Source of the DNA: Candidatus Sulfopaludibacter sp. SbA3
GTDB lineage: Bacteria; Acidobacteriota; Terriglobia; Bryobacterales; Bryobacteraceae
DNA: 20,866 bases
Reading direction: 5' to 3'
Assembly: GCA_945861255.1 (NCBI GenBank)
Contig: CAMAUG010000026.1
Span: forward strand, 1-20,866
Below, piece after piece: positions 12,963 through 20,671 of this stretch. Each line of letters begins with the position of its first letter. Positions within the stretch are counted from its first letter, which is position 1. The position numbers and the translations under genes were made by a program. A model generated the notes under the pieces. That model was given only the letters and a program-made list of their open reading frames with translations, was not told the origin of the DNA and did not search any database.

Positions 12963-14777
12963 TCACTCCGCGTCGCTACTTGTCCCCACCTTCAACACAG
13001 CCAAGAACGCCTCCTGCGGAATCTCCACTCTACCCACGCGCTTCATCCTGCGCTTGCCTTCCTTCTGCTTCTCAAGCAGCTTGCGTTTGCGGCTGATGTC
13101 GCCGCCGTAGCATTTGGCCAGCACATTTTTCCGTATGGCTGAGATCGTTTCGCGGGAGACGATCTTGTTGCCGATGGCCGCTTGCAGCGCCACCTCGAAC
13201 TGCTGGCGCGGGATCAGCTTGCGCAGGCGGCTGATCAGGTTCTTGCCGCGTTCGTAGGCCACGTCGCGGTGGGTGATCATGGATAGCGCGTCCACCGGCT
13301 CGCCCGCCACCAGCACATCCAGCTTCACCATGGGCGAGATGCGATGCCCGGACAGCTGGTAATCCAGCGACGCGTAGCCGCGCGAGGCCGATTTCAAGCG
13401 GTCGTAGAAATCGAGCACGATCTCGTTCAACGGCAGCTCATAAACCAGCAGCACGCGGCCCGTGCCGATGTACTCGAACTTCTTTTGATTGCCGCGCTTC
13501 TCTTCGAGCAGCTTCAGGATCTCGCCCAGGGAGTCTTCGCGCGTGATTACGGTGGCGTCAATGATCGGTTCTTCAATCTGCTTGATGCTGGAAGGATCTG
13601 GGAATTTCTGCGGATTCTCCACCTGGATCACCGTGCCATCGGTGGTGGTAACACGATAGCGAACGCCGGGCGCGGTGGTGATCAGGTCGATCTGAAATTC
13701 GCGCTCCAGGCGTTCTTGAATGATCTCCAGATGCAGCAGTCCCAGGAAGCCGCAGCGGAATCCGAAACCGAGCGCGGCGGAGTGCTCCGGCTCGAAGGTG
13801 AAAGCGCTGTCGTTGAGGCGCAGCTTTTCCAATGCATCGCGCAGCAGGCCGTGCTCGTGCGATTCCACGGGGTAGAGGCCCGCGAACACCATCGCCTTCA
13901 GCTCTTCAAATCCCGGCAGAGGCTCCTCCGCCGGATTGGCGTGATCGACGATGGTATCGCCGATCTGCGCGTCGGAAACCGTCTTGATGTTGGCGTGGAT
14001 GAAGCCCACTTCGCCGGCCGACAGTTCATCGCAGGGGATCGGTTTCGGCGATTGATAACCCAGGCCTTCCACGTCGTTCACGCTTTTGGTGGCCCACAGG
14101 CGGATCTTCTGGCCCTTGCGAATGCGGCCGTCGATGATGCGGGCCAGGATGATGACGCCGCGGTAGGGATCGAACCAGGAATCGAAAATCAGGGCGCGGA
14201 GCGGCGCGTCGGGCGAACCCTTGGGCGGTGGAACTTTCTGTACAATCGCCTCCAGGATTTCGGCGATTCCCACGCCTTGTTTCGCGCTTGCCAGGATCGC
14301 TTCGCTCGCGTCCAGGCCGATGACGGTTTCTATTTGTTCGCGGATACGCTCGGGCTCCGCGCTGGGCAAGTCGATTTTGTTGATGACCGGAATGATTTCC
14401 AGATTGTGGTGCAGCGCCAGGTAGGTATTGGCCAGCGTCTGCGCCTCCACTCCCTGGGACGCGTCCACCACCAGCAGGGCGCCTTCGCAGGCTTGCAGGC
14501 TGCGCGAGACTTCATAGGTGAAGTCCACGTGGCCGGGCGTGTCGATCAGGTTGAGTTGATAATCCTGGCCGTCCTTCGCATGGTATTCCAGGCGCACGGC
14601 GTGGGCCTTGATGGTGATGCCGCGTTCGCGCTCCAGGTCCATGGAGTCCAGCACCTGCGCCATCATTTCACGCTGCGACAACGCGCCGGTGGTTTCCAGA
14701 AGGCGGTCCGCCAGTGTCGATTTGCCGTGGTCGATGTGCGCAATGATGGAAAAATTGCGAATGTGCTGAGGATCCAT
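12963..14777 (-). CDS. lepA: elongation factor 4 (LepA), back-translocating GTPase
   Basis: A 604-residue protein of normal length. G-domain motifs: AHIDHGKST (13-21), RGITIKAHAV switch I, DTPGHVDF, NKID, then SAKQGVGI. Domain II (GVIILARIIDGRIRKGQKIR), EF-G-like domains III and V (GLLHLEIIQERLEREF) and the LepA-specific C-terminal domain (HRDVAYERGKNLISRLRKLIP ... GGDISRKRKLLEKQKEGKRRMK) are all present. It acts on stalled or mistranslocated ribosomes. The start at ATG 14777 (MDPQHIRNFS) matches the family; the open frame to 14993 overlaps ribH and is spurious. It is divergent from ribH with 69 nt between the starts. A truncated SIR2-like frame begins 4 nt after its stop. Confidence 0.97.
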   Translation of the reverse strand: MDPQHIRNFSIIAHIDHGKSTLADRLLETTGALSQREMMAQVLDSMDLERERGITIKAHAVRLEYHAKDGQDYQLNLIDTPGHVDFTYEVSRSLQACEGALLVVDASQGVEAQTLANTYLALHHNLEIIPVINKIDLPSAEPERIREQIETVIGLDASEAILASAKQGVGIAEILEAIVQKVPPPKGSPDAPLRALIFDSWFDPYRGVIILARIIDGRIRKGQKIRLWATKSVNDVEGLGYQSPKPIPCDELSAGEVGFIHANIKTVSDAQIGDTIVDHANPAEEPLPGFEELKAMVFAGLYPVESHEHGLLRDALEKLRLNDSAFTFEPEHSAALGFGFRCGFLGLLHLEIIQERLEREFQIDLITTAPGVRYRVTTTDGTVIQVENPQKFPDPSSIKQIEEPIIDATVITREDSLGEILKLLEEKRGNQKKFEYIGTGRVLLVYELPLNEIVLDFYDRLKSASRGYASLDYQLSGHRISPMVKLDVLVAGEPVDALSMITHRDVAYERGKNLISRLRKLIPRQQFEVALQAAIGNKIVSRETISAIRKNVLAKCYGGDISRKRKLLEKQKEGKRRMKRVGRVEIPQEAFLAVLKVGTSSDAE

Positions 14778-14846
14778 GTAGGGTGTTGGTTGGCGCCACT
14801 GCGGTATGATGAGGCTTCGGAAGCGCCGAATTTCAATTATCCCACG

Positions 14847-15320
14847 ATGTCCGCGGATTCTCTCATCTGGAAGCACCTTGACGCGACGGGCTTGCGCTTC
14901 GCCATCGTGGTGGCACGCTTCAACGGCGCGATTACGGAGCAGTTGCTGGAAGGCGCGCGAGAAGCGCTCAGGAAAACGGGAGCCGCGAGCCACGAAGTGT
15001 TTCGCGTACCAGGGGCCTTCGAATTGCCCTTCGCCGCGAAGAGACTTTCAGGCGGCGACTTCGACGCGATTATCGCGCTGGGGTGCGTGATTCGCGGGGA
15101 GACACCCCACTTCGATTACGTCGCCGGCGAATGTGCGCGCGGCTTGCTGCACGTCGCGCTTGAGACCGGCGTGCCGGTCGCGTTCGGCGTGCTGACGACG
15201 GATACTGCCGCCCAAGCCGAGGCACGCGCTGGCGGGGAAGCCGGGAACAAGGGTTTCGACGCCGCGATGACGGCGGTTGAGATGGCGCGATTTCCCGGTG
15301 GTCAGGGCGGGACTCGCTAA
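14847..15320 (+). CDS. ribH: 6,7-dimethyl-8-ribityllumazine synthase
   Basis: A 157-residue enzyme of riboflavin synthesis. It condenses 5-amino-6-ribitylaminouracil with 3,4-dihydroxy-2-butanone 4-phosphate. Family motifs are VVARFNGAIT (substrate loop), VFRVPGAFELPFAAKRL, ALGCVIRGETPHFDYVAGE with the catalytic His88, VAFGVLTTDTAAQAEARAGG and GNKGFDAAMTAVEMA. ATG 14847 gives the usual N-terminus; the frame open to 13344 is antisense to lepA. The upstream gap of 69 nt is too short for an FMN riboswitch and shows none of its conserved boxes. It is followed 2 nt later by nusB, the common ribH-nusB arrangement. Confidence 0.97.
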   Translation: MSADSLIWKHLDATGLRFAIVVARFNGAITEQLLEGAREALRKTGAASHEVFRVPGAFELPFAAKRLSGGDFDAIIALGCVIRGETPHFDYVAGECARGLLHVALETGVPVAFGVLTTDTAAQAEARAGGEAGNKGFDAAMTAVEMARFPGGQGGTR

Positions 15321-15322
15321 TC

Positions 15323-15751
15323 ATGCCGGCGCGCCGCCGTTCCCGTGAACACGCCTTGCAAGTGCTGTTTGCTTGGGATCAGCGCAAACAACCTATAGAG
15401 GATGCCATCGCCGCGTTTTACGAAACCTTGAGTTCGCAGGGTCCCGACGACGAGCCCGGCGCCGCGGACGCGGACGAATTCATGGAATCGCTGGTGCGCG
15501 GGACGGTTGCCAAGTCCGCTGAAATCGACCTGCGCATCGTTGCAAAGTCCGAGAACTGGCGCCTGGAGCGCATGCCCGCCGTCGACCGCAACATCCTGCG
15601 CCTGGCCGTTTATGAGATGGCGGAAGTGGGCACGCCGGCTGCCATCGTGATCGATGAAGCCTTGGAACTGGCGCGCCAGTTTTCCGGCGACGAATCGGTT
15701 GCCTTCGTCAACGGCGTGTTGGACGCCGTGCGCCGCGATGCCCAAGCCTGA
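15323..15751 (+). CDS. nusB: transcription antitermination factor NusB
   Basis: A 142-residue all-helical protein. The N-terminal RRRSREHALQVLFAWDQRKQ is the RNA-binding Arg-rich helix. LVRGTVAKSAEIDLRIVAKS, WRLERMPAVDRNILRLAVYEM and AAIVIDEALELARQFSGDES-VAFVNGVLDAV are the standard blocks. NusB binds boxA RNA with NusE/S10 during rRNA transcription. The ATG lies 2 nt after the ribH stop, so translation is probably coupled. The 3' end overlaps the next gene by 14 nt. Confidence 0.96.
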   Translation: MPARRRSREHALQVLFAWDQRKQPIEDAIAAFYETLSSQGPDDEPGAADADEFMESLVRGTVAKSAEIDLRIVAKSENWRLERMPAVDRNILRLAVYEMAEVGTPAAIVIDEALELARQFSGDESVAFVNGVLDAVRRDAQA

Positions 15752-16499
15752 CGTAAACCAAACCGTGCCGGCCGGTGCCGCTCCCGCGTCCCCGAATCTC
15801 AAAATCGTTCTGGTGTCCCCGCGTAACCCGCTCAATATCGGGGCCGCCGCGCGCGCGATGAGCAATTTCGGATTTTTCGAACTGCGGCTGGTGAACCCCT
15901 ACCAGGTGGCGTTTCGCGAGGCCAAGTCAGCCGTGAAGGCGCTAGGAGTCTTGGCGGACGCTCTTGAGTTTCCCACCGTCGCCGCCGCCGTGGCGGATTG
16001 CGGGTTGGTGGTGGGAACTACCTCCACCGGTCCGCGTGTGCTGGAACATCCCCTGCGGCGGCTGGAGTACGGCGGCAAGCTCATCGCGCGGAAAATGGCG
16101 GCGGCGCCGGTGGCCATACTGTTCGGTTCGGAAAAATTTGGCCTTTCCAATGAAGATATCAGCCACTGCCATTGGCTGATGCGCATTCCCACGCGCGATG
16201 CGCATGCGTCCATGAATTTGGGGCAGGCGGTGGCAGTGTGTTTGTATGAAATCGCGCGCAGCCCGGCCGCGGCGAGAATCGCGCCGGAATCCAAGCGCGC
16301 CGCCGCCGCCGCCGATGTGGAGCGGATTACAGCGTCACTCGAGAATGTTCTGGCACGCTCCGGTTACGTCCACACTCGCACCGAGGGGTCCACGCAGATG
16401 AAAATCCGGCGTCTGGTGCGCCGCATGAATCTGAACGCCCATGACGGTGAAGTGTGGCTGGGGATGCTGCGGCAGATCTTGTGGAAGCTGGAACACTGA
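15738..16499 (+). CDS. SpoU-family RNA methyltransferase, TrmJ-like
   Basis: A 253-residue SPOUT-class protein. Motif 1: VSPRNPLNIGAAARAMSNFGF with Asn and Arg residues for RNA. Motif 2: AILFGSEKFGLSNEDI. Motif 3: IPTRDAHASMNLGQAVAVCLYEI, forming the knotted SAM site. This pattern and a C-terminal helical extension (THTRTEGSTQMKIRRLVRR-like) fit TrmJ, which 2'-O-methylates residue 32 in the tRNA anticodon loop; LasT-type proteins are the alternative. ATG 15738 overlaps nusB by 14 nt, and the first 20 residues are a Pro/Ala-rich leader before the domain. It is the third gene of the ribH-nusB operon. Confidence 0.88.
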   Translation: MPKPDVNQTVPAGAAPASPNLKIVLVSPRNPLNIGAAARAMSNFGFFELRLVNPYQVAFREAKSAVKALGVLADALEFPTVAAAVADCGLVVGTTSTGPRVLEHPLRRLEYGGKLIARKMAAAPVAILFGSEKFGLSNEDISHCHWLMRIPTRDAHASMNLGQAVAVCLYEIARSPAAARIAPESKRAAAAADVERITASLENVLARSGYVHTRTEGSTQMKIRRLVRRMNLNAHDGEVWLGMLRQILWKLEH

Positions 16500-16560
16500 C
16501 TTCAAATCGCGTAGCGTCGCCTCGCCCGGCGCGGCTCCGGTGATATTCTGAATCTTCGAC

Positions 16561-16785
16561 ATGACCAAAGTCACTCTCAGTTACAACCTCCTCCGTCCGC
16601 TGGGCGCTGGAGATCTGGACGCCGTCGCGCGTGTGCACGCCACTTACGGAATGGCCCGCGTGCAACTTGCCCCCACGCTCGACAGGATCACCGTGGACTA
16701 CGACGCCTCCCGGCTGATGAAAAAAGATGTCGAGGCCGTGCTCGCCCGGCACGGAATCCCCATTCAGATCTCCGCGGCGGTCTGA
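16561..16785 (+). CDS. small HMA-fold-like protein without metal-binding cysteines
   Basis: A 74-residue protein. The pattern SYNLLRPLGAGDLDAVARVHATYG-MARVQLAPTLDRITVDYDASRLMKKDVEAVLARHGIPI follows the beta-alpha-beta-beta-alpha-beta order of heavy-metal-associated domains. TVDYDASRLMKKDVEAVLARHGI is close to the typical second half. The CxxC loop is absent: the position holds GAGDLDAV and there is no Cys at all. Thus it probably binds protein or is a non-metal relative. ATG 16561 has no clear Shine-Dalgarno. It is convergent with the P1 peptidase gene, 30 nt apart, and follows trmJ after 61 nt. Confidence 0.6.
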   Translation: MTKVTLSYNLLRPLGAGDLDAVARVHATYGMARVQLAPTLDRITVDYDASRLMKKDVEAVLARHGIPIQISAAV

Positions 16786-16815
16786 TCGGCGGTATAGGCC
16801 GGGTGACGATTCACG

Positions 16816-17775
16816 CTATTTCTTGAGCCCCGGCAAGCCGCCCAGCGTGGGGGCCAGCCGCACCGCGCGCAGGATGGCTTCCGAGACGGCCTCGGCCGCC
16901 GCCACTCCCAAAGCATCCACCGGCGCGCGTGCGGTGCCGATGGAAAGCGCGATCACGATATCGCCGTCCGACATCGTGTTGACCGGATAAATGGTGCGTG
17001 CGACGCCCAACTGGCCGAGTTGCGCAAGCTTGGTGGCCTCCACTTTGTTGAGTGCCGCGTTCGTGGCTACCACCACCAGCGTGGTGTTGCGGCGCGTGAA
17101 GCTGGAGGGCCCGCCGCCTTTCATCAGCTTCGCGCTGTCGGCGAAATCCATCGATGTAGGAGACGTGCGGGCGCCCGCCACGATCTTGCCCGTCGCGGGA
17201 TCGCGCACGTCGCCGACGGCATTCACCACGGCCAGCGCCGCAACCGCCACCCCCGCATTCTGGCCTTCCAGGGTCACGGTCCACGATCCCAGGCCGGATT
17301 TCATCGCCTGTTTCATCCCCAGCAGCTTGCCTACGGTCGCGCCCGTGCCCGCGCCTACCGCGCCCTCCGCCACGGGGTTCGCCGTCGCGGCGCCGGCGGC
17401 AGCCTCCCCCATTTCCCGTCCTGGCCGCACGTTTTTCTTGCCGATTCCAAGGTCGTAGAGGATCGCACCCACCACCAGTGGAACCACGCCGGCTCCGGTC
17501 TTGAAGCCCACGCCCTTGTGCTCCAGAAACCGCCGCACGCCGCTGGCCGATTCCAGGCCGAACGCGCTACCGCCGGAGAAAATCACGCCCTGAATACGGT
17601 CCGTGACGTGCATCGGGTTCAGCAGATCCCACTCTTCAAGGCCGGTGGCGGAGCCGCGGATGTCGCCGCCGGCCACCGCGCCGCTTTCGCACAGGATGAC
17701 AGTGCACCCCGTCAATCCGTCATAATCGGAAGCATGGCCGACCAGGATTCCGGGAATGTCAGTGAGGCCTTTCAC
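16816..17775 (-). CDS. P1 (DmpA/S58) family aminopeptidase
   Basis: A 319-residue self-processing peptidase. Its N-terminus LTDIPGILVGHASDYDGLTGCTVI and the block GVIFSGGSAFGLESASGVRRFLE are typical of the family. Members cleave themselves to expose a Thr or Ser nucleophile; the likely site is Asn230-Thr231 in RRNTTLVVVATNAALNK. Substrates include D-Ala amides, L-amino acid amides or beta-peptides. No signal peptide, so cytoplasmic. The start is GTG 17775 with AGAGGCG upstream. It is divergent from the MCE transporter operon, with a 12-bp palindrome in the shared 71-nt region. Confidence 0.9.
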   Translation of the reverse strand: MKGLTDIPGILVGHASDYDGLTGCTVILCESGAVAGGDIRGSATGLEEWDLLNPMHVTDRIQGVIFSGGSAFGLESASGVRRFLEHKGVGFKTGAGVVPLVVGAILYDLGIGKKNVRPGREMGEAAAGAATANPVAEGAVGAGTGATVGKLLGMKQAMKSGLGSWTVTLEGQNAGVAVAALAVVNAVGDVRDPATGKIVAGARTSPTSMDFADSAKLMKGGGPSSFTRRNTTLVVVATNAALNKVEATKLAQLGQLGVARTIYPVNTMSDGDIVIALSIGTARAPVDALGVAAAEAVSEAILRAVRLAPTLGGLPGLKK

Positions 17776-17794
17776 GTGCCGCCTCTCATGTTAA

Positions 17795-17806
17795 CATTCG
17801 CGAATG
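17795..17806. promoter_or_regulatory. 12-bp perfect palindrome in a divergent promoter region
   Basis: CATTCGCGAATG lies in the 71-nt gap between the P1 peptidase (start 17775, minus) and the MCE permease (start 17847, plus). It is a plausible dimeric regulator site acting on both. No regulator gene is adjacent and no second copy was noticed, so this is only a candidate. Confidence 0.3.
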
Positions 17807-17846
17807 CGGGAAACTCGGAAACGTCCAGCATGACGGGGGACTTGGA

Positions 17847-18602
17847 TTGTTCGATCTACTAAAACGGCCCCTCGAGGCGTTTCAGGATTTTGTCCTGCTG
17901 AGTGGCCGCGCCTTCCGCAACGTCTTTCGCAGTCCCCACTATGCAAGCGACATTTTTTTGCAGATGGATATTATCGGCGTCGGATCTCTGTTCATCGTCA
18001 GTCTGGTGGGGCTATTTAGTGGAATCGTCATGGCCATGCAGATGGCGCGTACGCTTACACGGTACGGCGCGCAGGGGCAAGTGGGGATCATCGTTTCTCT
18101 CACGCTGGTGCGGGAACTGGGGCCGGTGCTGACTGCGCTGCTGGTCGCCGGACGCAACGCCAGCGGTATTGCCAGCGAACTGGGATCCATGAAGGTGACC
18201 GAGCAAATCGACGCCATGCGCGCGCTGGGTACGGACCCCATTCAGAAATTGGTGACGCCGCGGTTGATCGCCACCGCTTTCGTGTTGCCGTTGCTCACCG
18301 TCATCGCGGATTTCATAGGCCTGGTCGGCGGGTTCCTGATTTCCAATTTCATGCTGGGTATCGCGTCGTCGCAGTACTGGACTTCCGCCTGGCAGGCCAT
18401 TGAGTACAACGATATCGTGCAAGGTTTGATCAAGCCGTTCGCGTTCGCCATTGTCATTGCCCTGGTGGGCTGCTTTTACGGACTGCAAACCACCGGCGGA
18501 ACGCAGGGCGTAGGTCGTGCCACCACGCGCGCCGTGGTCGTGTCTTCCGTGTGGATTTTCGTGCTGACCACCATTATAGGCCGCGTGTTTGTGAACTTGT
18601 GA
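17847..18602 (+). CDS. MlaE-type ABC transporter permease
   Basis: A 251-residue integral membrane protein of the MlaE/YrbE family. The N-terminal amphipathic helix (FDLLKRPLEAFQDFVLLSGR) is followed by about five hydrophobic segments (roughly 45-70, 85-105, 145-170, 195-215, 225-250). The family core GRNASGIASELGSMKVTEQIDAMRALG is fully kept. It forms the lipid-translocating channel in the inner membrane together with the ATPase and the MCE protein encoded next. The start appears to be TTG 17847, with GGGGGA about 6 nt upstream; no ATG is in frame before it (the ATG at 17830 is in another frame). The stop overlaps the ATPase start (GTGA). Confidence 0.92.
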   Translation: MFDLLKRPLEAFQDFVLLSGRAFRNVFRSPHYASDIFLQMDIIGVGSLFIVSLVGLFSGIVMAMQMARTLTRYGAQGQVGIIVSLTLVRELGPVLTALLVAGRNASGIASELGSMKVTEQIDAMRALGTDPIQKLVTPRLIATAFVLPLLTVIADFIGLVGGFLISNFMLGIASSQYWTSAWQAIEYNDIVQGLIKPFAFAIVIALVGCFYGLQTTGGTQGVGRATTRAVVVSSVWIFVLTTIIGRVFVNL

Positions 18603-19456
18603 CGAGACTCGTGACGCCCCAACCTTCCACAGCCGTTCGATTCGACGACGTCAGTCTCCATTTTGGCGACGCGCCGGGGCTCGACCACGTGTCCTTTGAG
18701 ATACGCGCCGGCGAGGCACGCGTGATTTACGGTGCCGCCGGCAGCGGTAAATCCACGCTGCTCAAAACGGCGATGGGATTGGTGAAACCGGATTCCGGCC
18801 GGGTTTTTCTTTTGGGCGAAGACATCACGCACATGAAAGAGCGGGAGCTCTTCGATCTGCGCGCCCGCGTGGGGGTTCTTTTCCAGGAAGGCGGGTTGTT
18901 CGATTCGTTGACCATCGCCGAAAACGTGTCCTATCCTCTGCTGAACCAAAGAGCCCTGCTAGAGAAGTTCCGCGCCAATGGCGATGGACGAGTGGTGGAA
19001 GATCGTGTCCGCGAGGCCCTTCGCTTCGTGGAATTGGAGGCCACTCTGGAGAAGTTTCCCAGTGAGTTGTCCGGCGGCATGCGCCGCCGCGTGGGCATCG
19101 CTCGCGCCGTGGTGACCGAGCCGGACCTGGTGCTCTACGATTCCCCCACCGCGGGCCTGGACCCGATCACGGCCCACACCATTATCGCGCTCATCCTTAA
19201 AGAGCGCGATCTGCGGCACGCCGCGACCATTATGGCGACGCACCGCTACCAGGATGGGCAATTGATGGCGAAGTTTCGGTACAATCCCAACAGTGGTGAA
19301 ATCGAACGCTGGGAGCCGGACGATCCGCGAGTGCAGGCCGGCACCAAGATTTTCGTGATGGACCGCGGCCGCTTGACGTTTGAGGGAACCGTGTCGGAAT
19401 TTCAGGCGAGCCCGGACCCTTATGTGCGGAAGTTCTTGAACCCGGGAGGCGCGTAA
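18599..19456 (+). CDS. MlaF-type ABC transporter ATPase with Ser for catalytic Glu
   Basis: A 285-residue ATPase. Walker A GAAGSGKST (45-53), Q-loop Gln96 in LFQEGGLF, signature LSGGM (157-161), D-loop GLDP, H-loop His215 (MATHR). Walker B reads LVLYDSPTAGLDP: Asp181 is present but the following catalytic Glu is Ser182. Between the H-loop and the last core strand (IFVMDRGRL) there are about 20 more residues than usual (KFRYNPNSGEIERWEPDD). The GTG start at 18599 overlaps the permease stop by 4 nt; a GTG at 18611 is possible. The partner genes suggest it energises phospholipid movement, but hydrolysis may be slow or use a different base. Confidence 0.92.
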   Translation: MTRLVTPQPSTAVRFDDVSLHFGDAPGLDHVSFEIRAGEARVIYGAAGSGKSTLLKTAMGLVKPDSGRVFLLGEDITHMKERELFDLRARVGVLFQEGGLFDSLTIAENVSYPLLNQRALLEKFRANGDGRVVEDRVREALRFVELEATLEKFPSELSGGMRRRVGIARAVVTEPDLVLYDSPTAGLDPITAHTIIALILKERDLRHAATIMATHRYQDGQLMAKFRYNPNSGEIERWEPDDPRVQAGTKIFVMDRGRLTFEGTVSEFQASPDPYVRKFLNPGGA

Positions 19457-19462
19457 CCGTTT

Positions 19463-20557
19463 ATGCCGAGTGCGAGCAAGACAAAATGGGCGCAGCTCAA
19501 AGTCGGGCTGATGACGATCGCGGCGCTGGTTATCCTGGGTGCGCTTCTATGGTTAATGGCCGGATCGCAGGGGTTCTTCCAGACCACGGTGAACGTGTAC
19601 ACGTACTTGGACGATTCGGCCGCCGTTTCCGAGGGTGCTCCCGTGCGGTTGAACGGCATTTTGATCGGTAAGGTTTCGCAGGTGGGCCTGTCCGGCGTGT
19701 CCGAGCCCAATCGAGTCGTGCGGGTGACCATGGAAATCGGGGACGAATTTCCCCAGGTAATTCCGGTGGATTCCGAAGCCGCCATCGCGGCCGAGAATCT
19801 GTTGGGAACCAAGTACATCAATATCAAGAAGGGCAAAAGTGCGCAAGCGATTCAGGCGGGGGCGGAGATCCGCAGCCTGGATACGCGCGAATTCGACGAT
19901 TTAGTGCAGCAGGCGTATCCGGCGCTGGCTTCTCTGTCGGCGATCACCAAGAAAGTGGAAGGCATCGTCGGTCAGGTGGAATCGGGCAAGGGCAGCATCG
20001 GAAAACTACTGGTGGACGAGACTCTCTATAATAATCTTCTCAACATCGTGGCCGAGGCCAGCAAGCTGTCCAAGACGCTCAACTCGACCGAGGGGACGCT
20101 GGGTAAACTCCTGCATGACGATACGCTGCACAACGATGTGCGCGGCGTGATCGCCAAAGTGGACGCGGTGGTGGACGGTCTCAATCGCGGCGAAGGGACG
20201 GCCGGCAAGTTCCTGAAAGACCCGCGCATCTACGACGATACGCGCCAGTCCATCCAGGAAACGCGGCAGACCGTCAGTCAGGTGCGCGACCTGCTTGCGG
20301 GGTTGAATCGCGGCGAAGGCACGGCGGGCAAGTTGCTGAAGAGCGAGGAACTGCATGCCCAGGTCAAAGAGACTATCGGGCGTCTGGATAGCCTGCTGGA
20401 CAAGATCAACAGCGGCCAAGGCACCATCGGCCAGCTTCTGGCCAATCCGGCGCTGTACGAATCGCTGGACGGAACAGCGCGCGAGATGAATGGGTTGATG
20501 AAGGATTTTCGCGCGAATCCCAAGAAGTTTCTGCGCATCAAACTCGCCATCTTTTGA
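19463..20557 (+). CDS. MlaD-type MCE protein with repeat-rich C-terminal tail
   Basis: A 364-residue protein. One N-terminal membrane helix (about 14-34), then an MCE domain (about 42-140: VNVYTYLDDSAAVSEGAPVRLNGILIGKV ... AENLLGTKYINI) which forms hexameric rings that carry lipid. The tail is long and helical, with five copies of a G-x-G-[ST]-x-G-[KQ]-[LF]-L ... [LI]-[YH] unit at 174-189, 208-223, 242-257, 283-298 and 317-332 (spacing 34, 34, 41, 34). Such tails probably build a needle or tube across the periplasm. It closes FRANPKKFLRIKLAIF. ATG 19463 lies 6 nt after the ATPase stop. No separate MlaC-, MlaB- or MlaA-like gene follows. Its stop codon lies in the palindrome at 20551-20671. 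Confidence 0.92.
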   Translation: MPSASKTKWAQLKVGLMTIAALVILGALLWLMAGSQGFFQTTVNVYTYLDDSAAVSEGAPVRLNGILIGKVSQVGLSGVSEPNRVVRVTMEIGDEFPQVIPVDSEAAIAAENLLGTKYINIKKGKSAQAIQAGAEIRSLDTREFDDLVQQAYPALASLSAITKKVEGIVGQVESGKGSIGKLLVDETLYNNLLNIVAEASKLSKTLNSTEGTLGKLLHDDTLHNDVRGVIAKVDAVVDGLNRGEGTAGKFLKDPRIYDDTRQSIQETRQTVSQVRDLLAGLNRGEGTAGKLLKSEELHAQVKETIGRLDSLLDKINSGQGTIGQLLANPALYESLDGTAREMNGLMKDFRANPKKFLRIKLAIF

Positions 20558-20671
20558 ATCAAGGGGACAGGCGCTACTCAATTTCCGATCTCGCGCACAC
20601 AGTAGACAGCTTCGTTCACGTCGCCGGGGCGCGAGATCGGGAACCGAGTAACCGGCCCCTTGATTCAAAAG
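20551..20671. repeat. 121-bp long palindrome at convergent gene ends
   Basis: The left arm (20551-20596) and right arm (20629-20671) are reverse complements over almost their whole length. The outer 16 nt (CTTTTGAATCAAGGGG) are perfect and so are the inner 12 nt (CCGATCTCGCGC / GCGCGAGATCGG); the middle has small gaps and mismatches. The loop is 32 nt (20597-20628). The MCE gene stop (20555-20557) and the CPBP gene stop (20665-20667) each lie in one arm. It may be a bidirectional terminator or a non-autonomous mobile element (MITE/REP-like). No T-run and no clear target-site duplication were seen. Confidence 0.85.

Noticed and set aside
13344..14846. Long plus-strand open frame upstream of ribH
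   Set aside because: Antisense to lepA along its whole length; the real lumazine synthase starts at 14847.
14778..14846. Possible FMN riboswitch upstream of ribH
   Set aside because: The gap is only 69 nt and shared with the lepA start; the conserved riboswitch boxes are absent.
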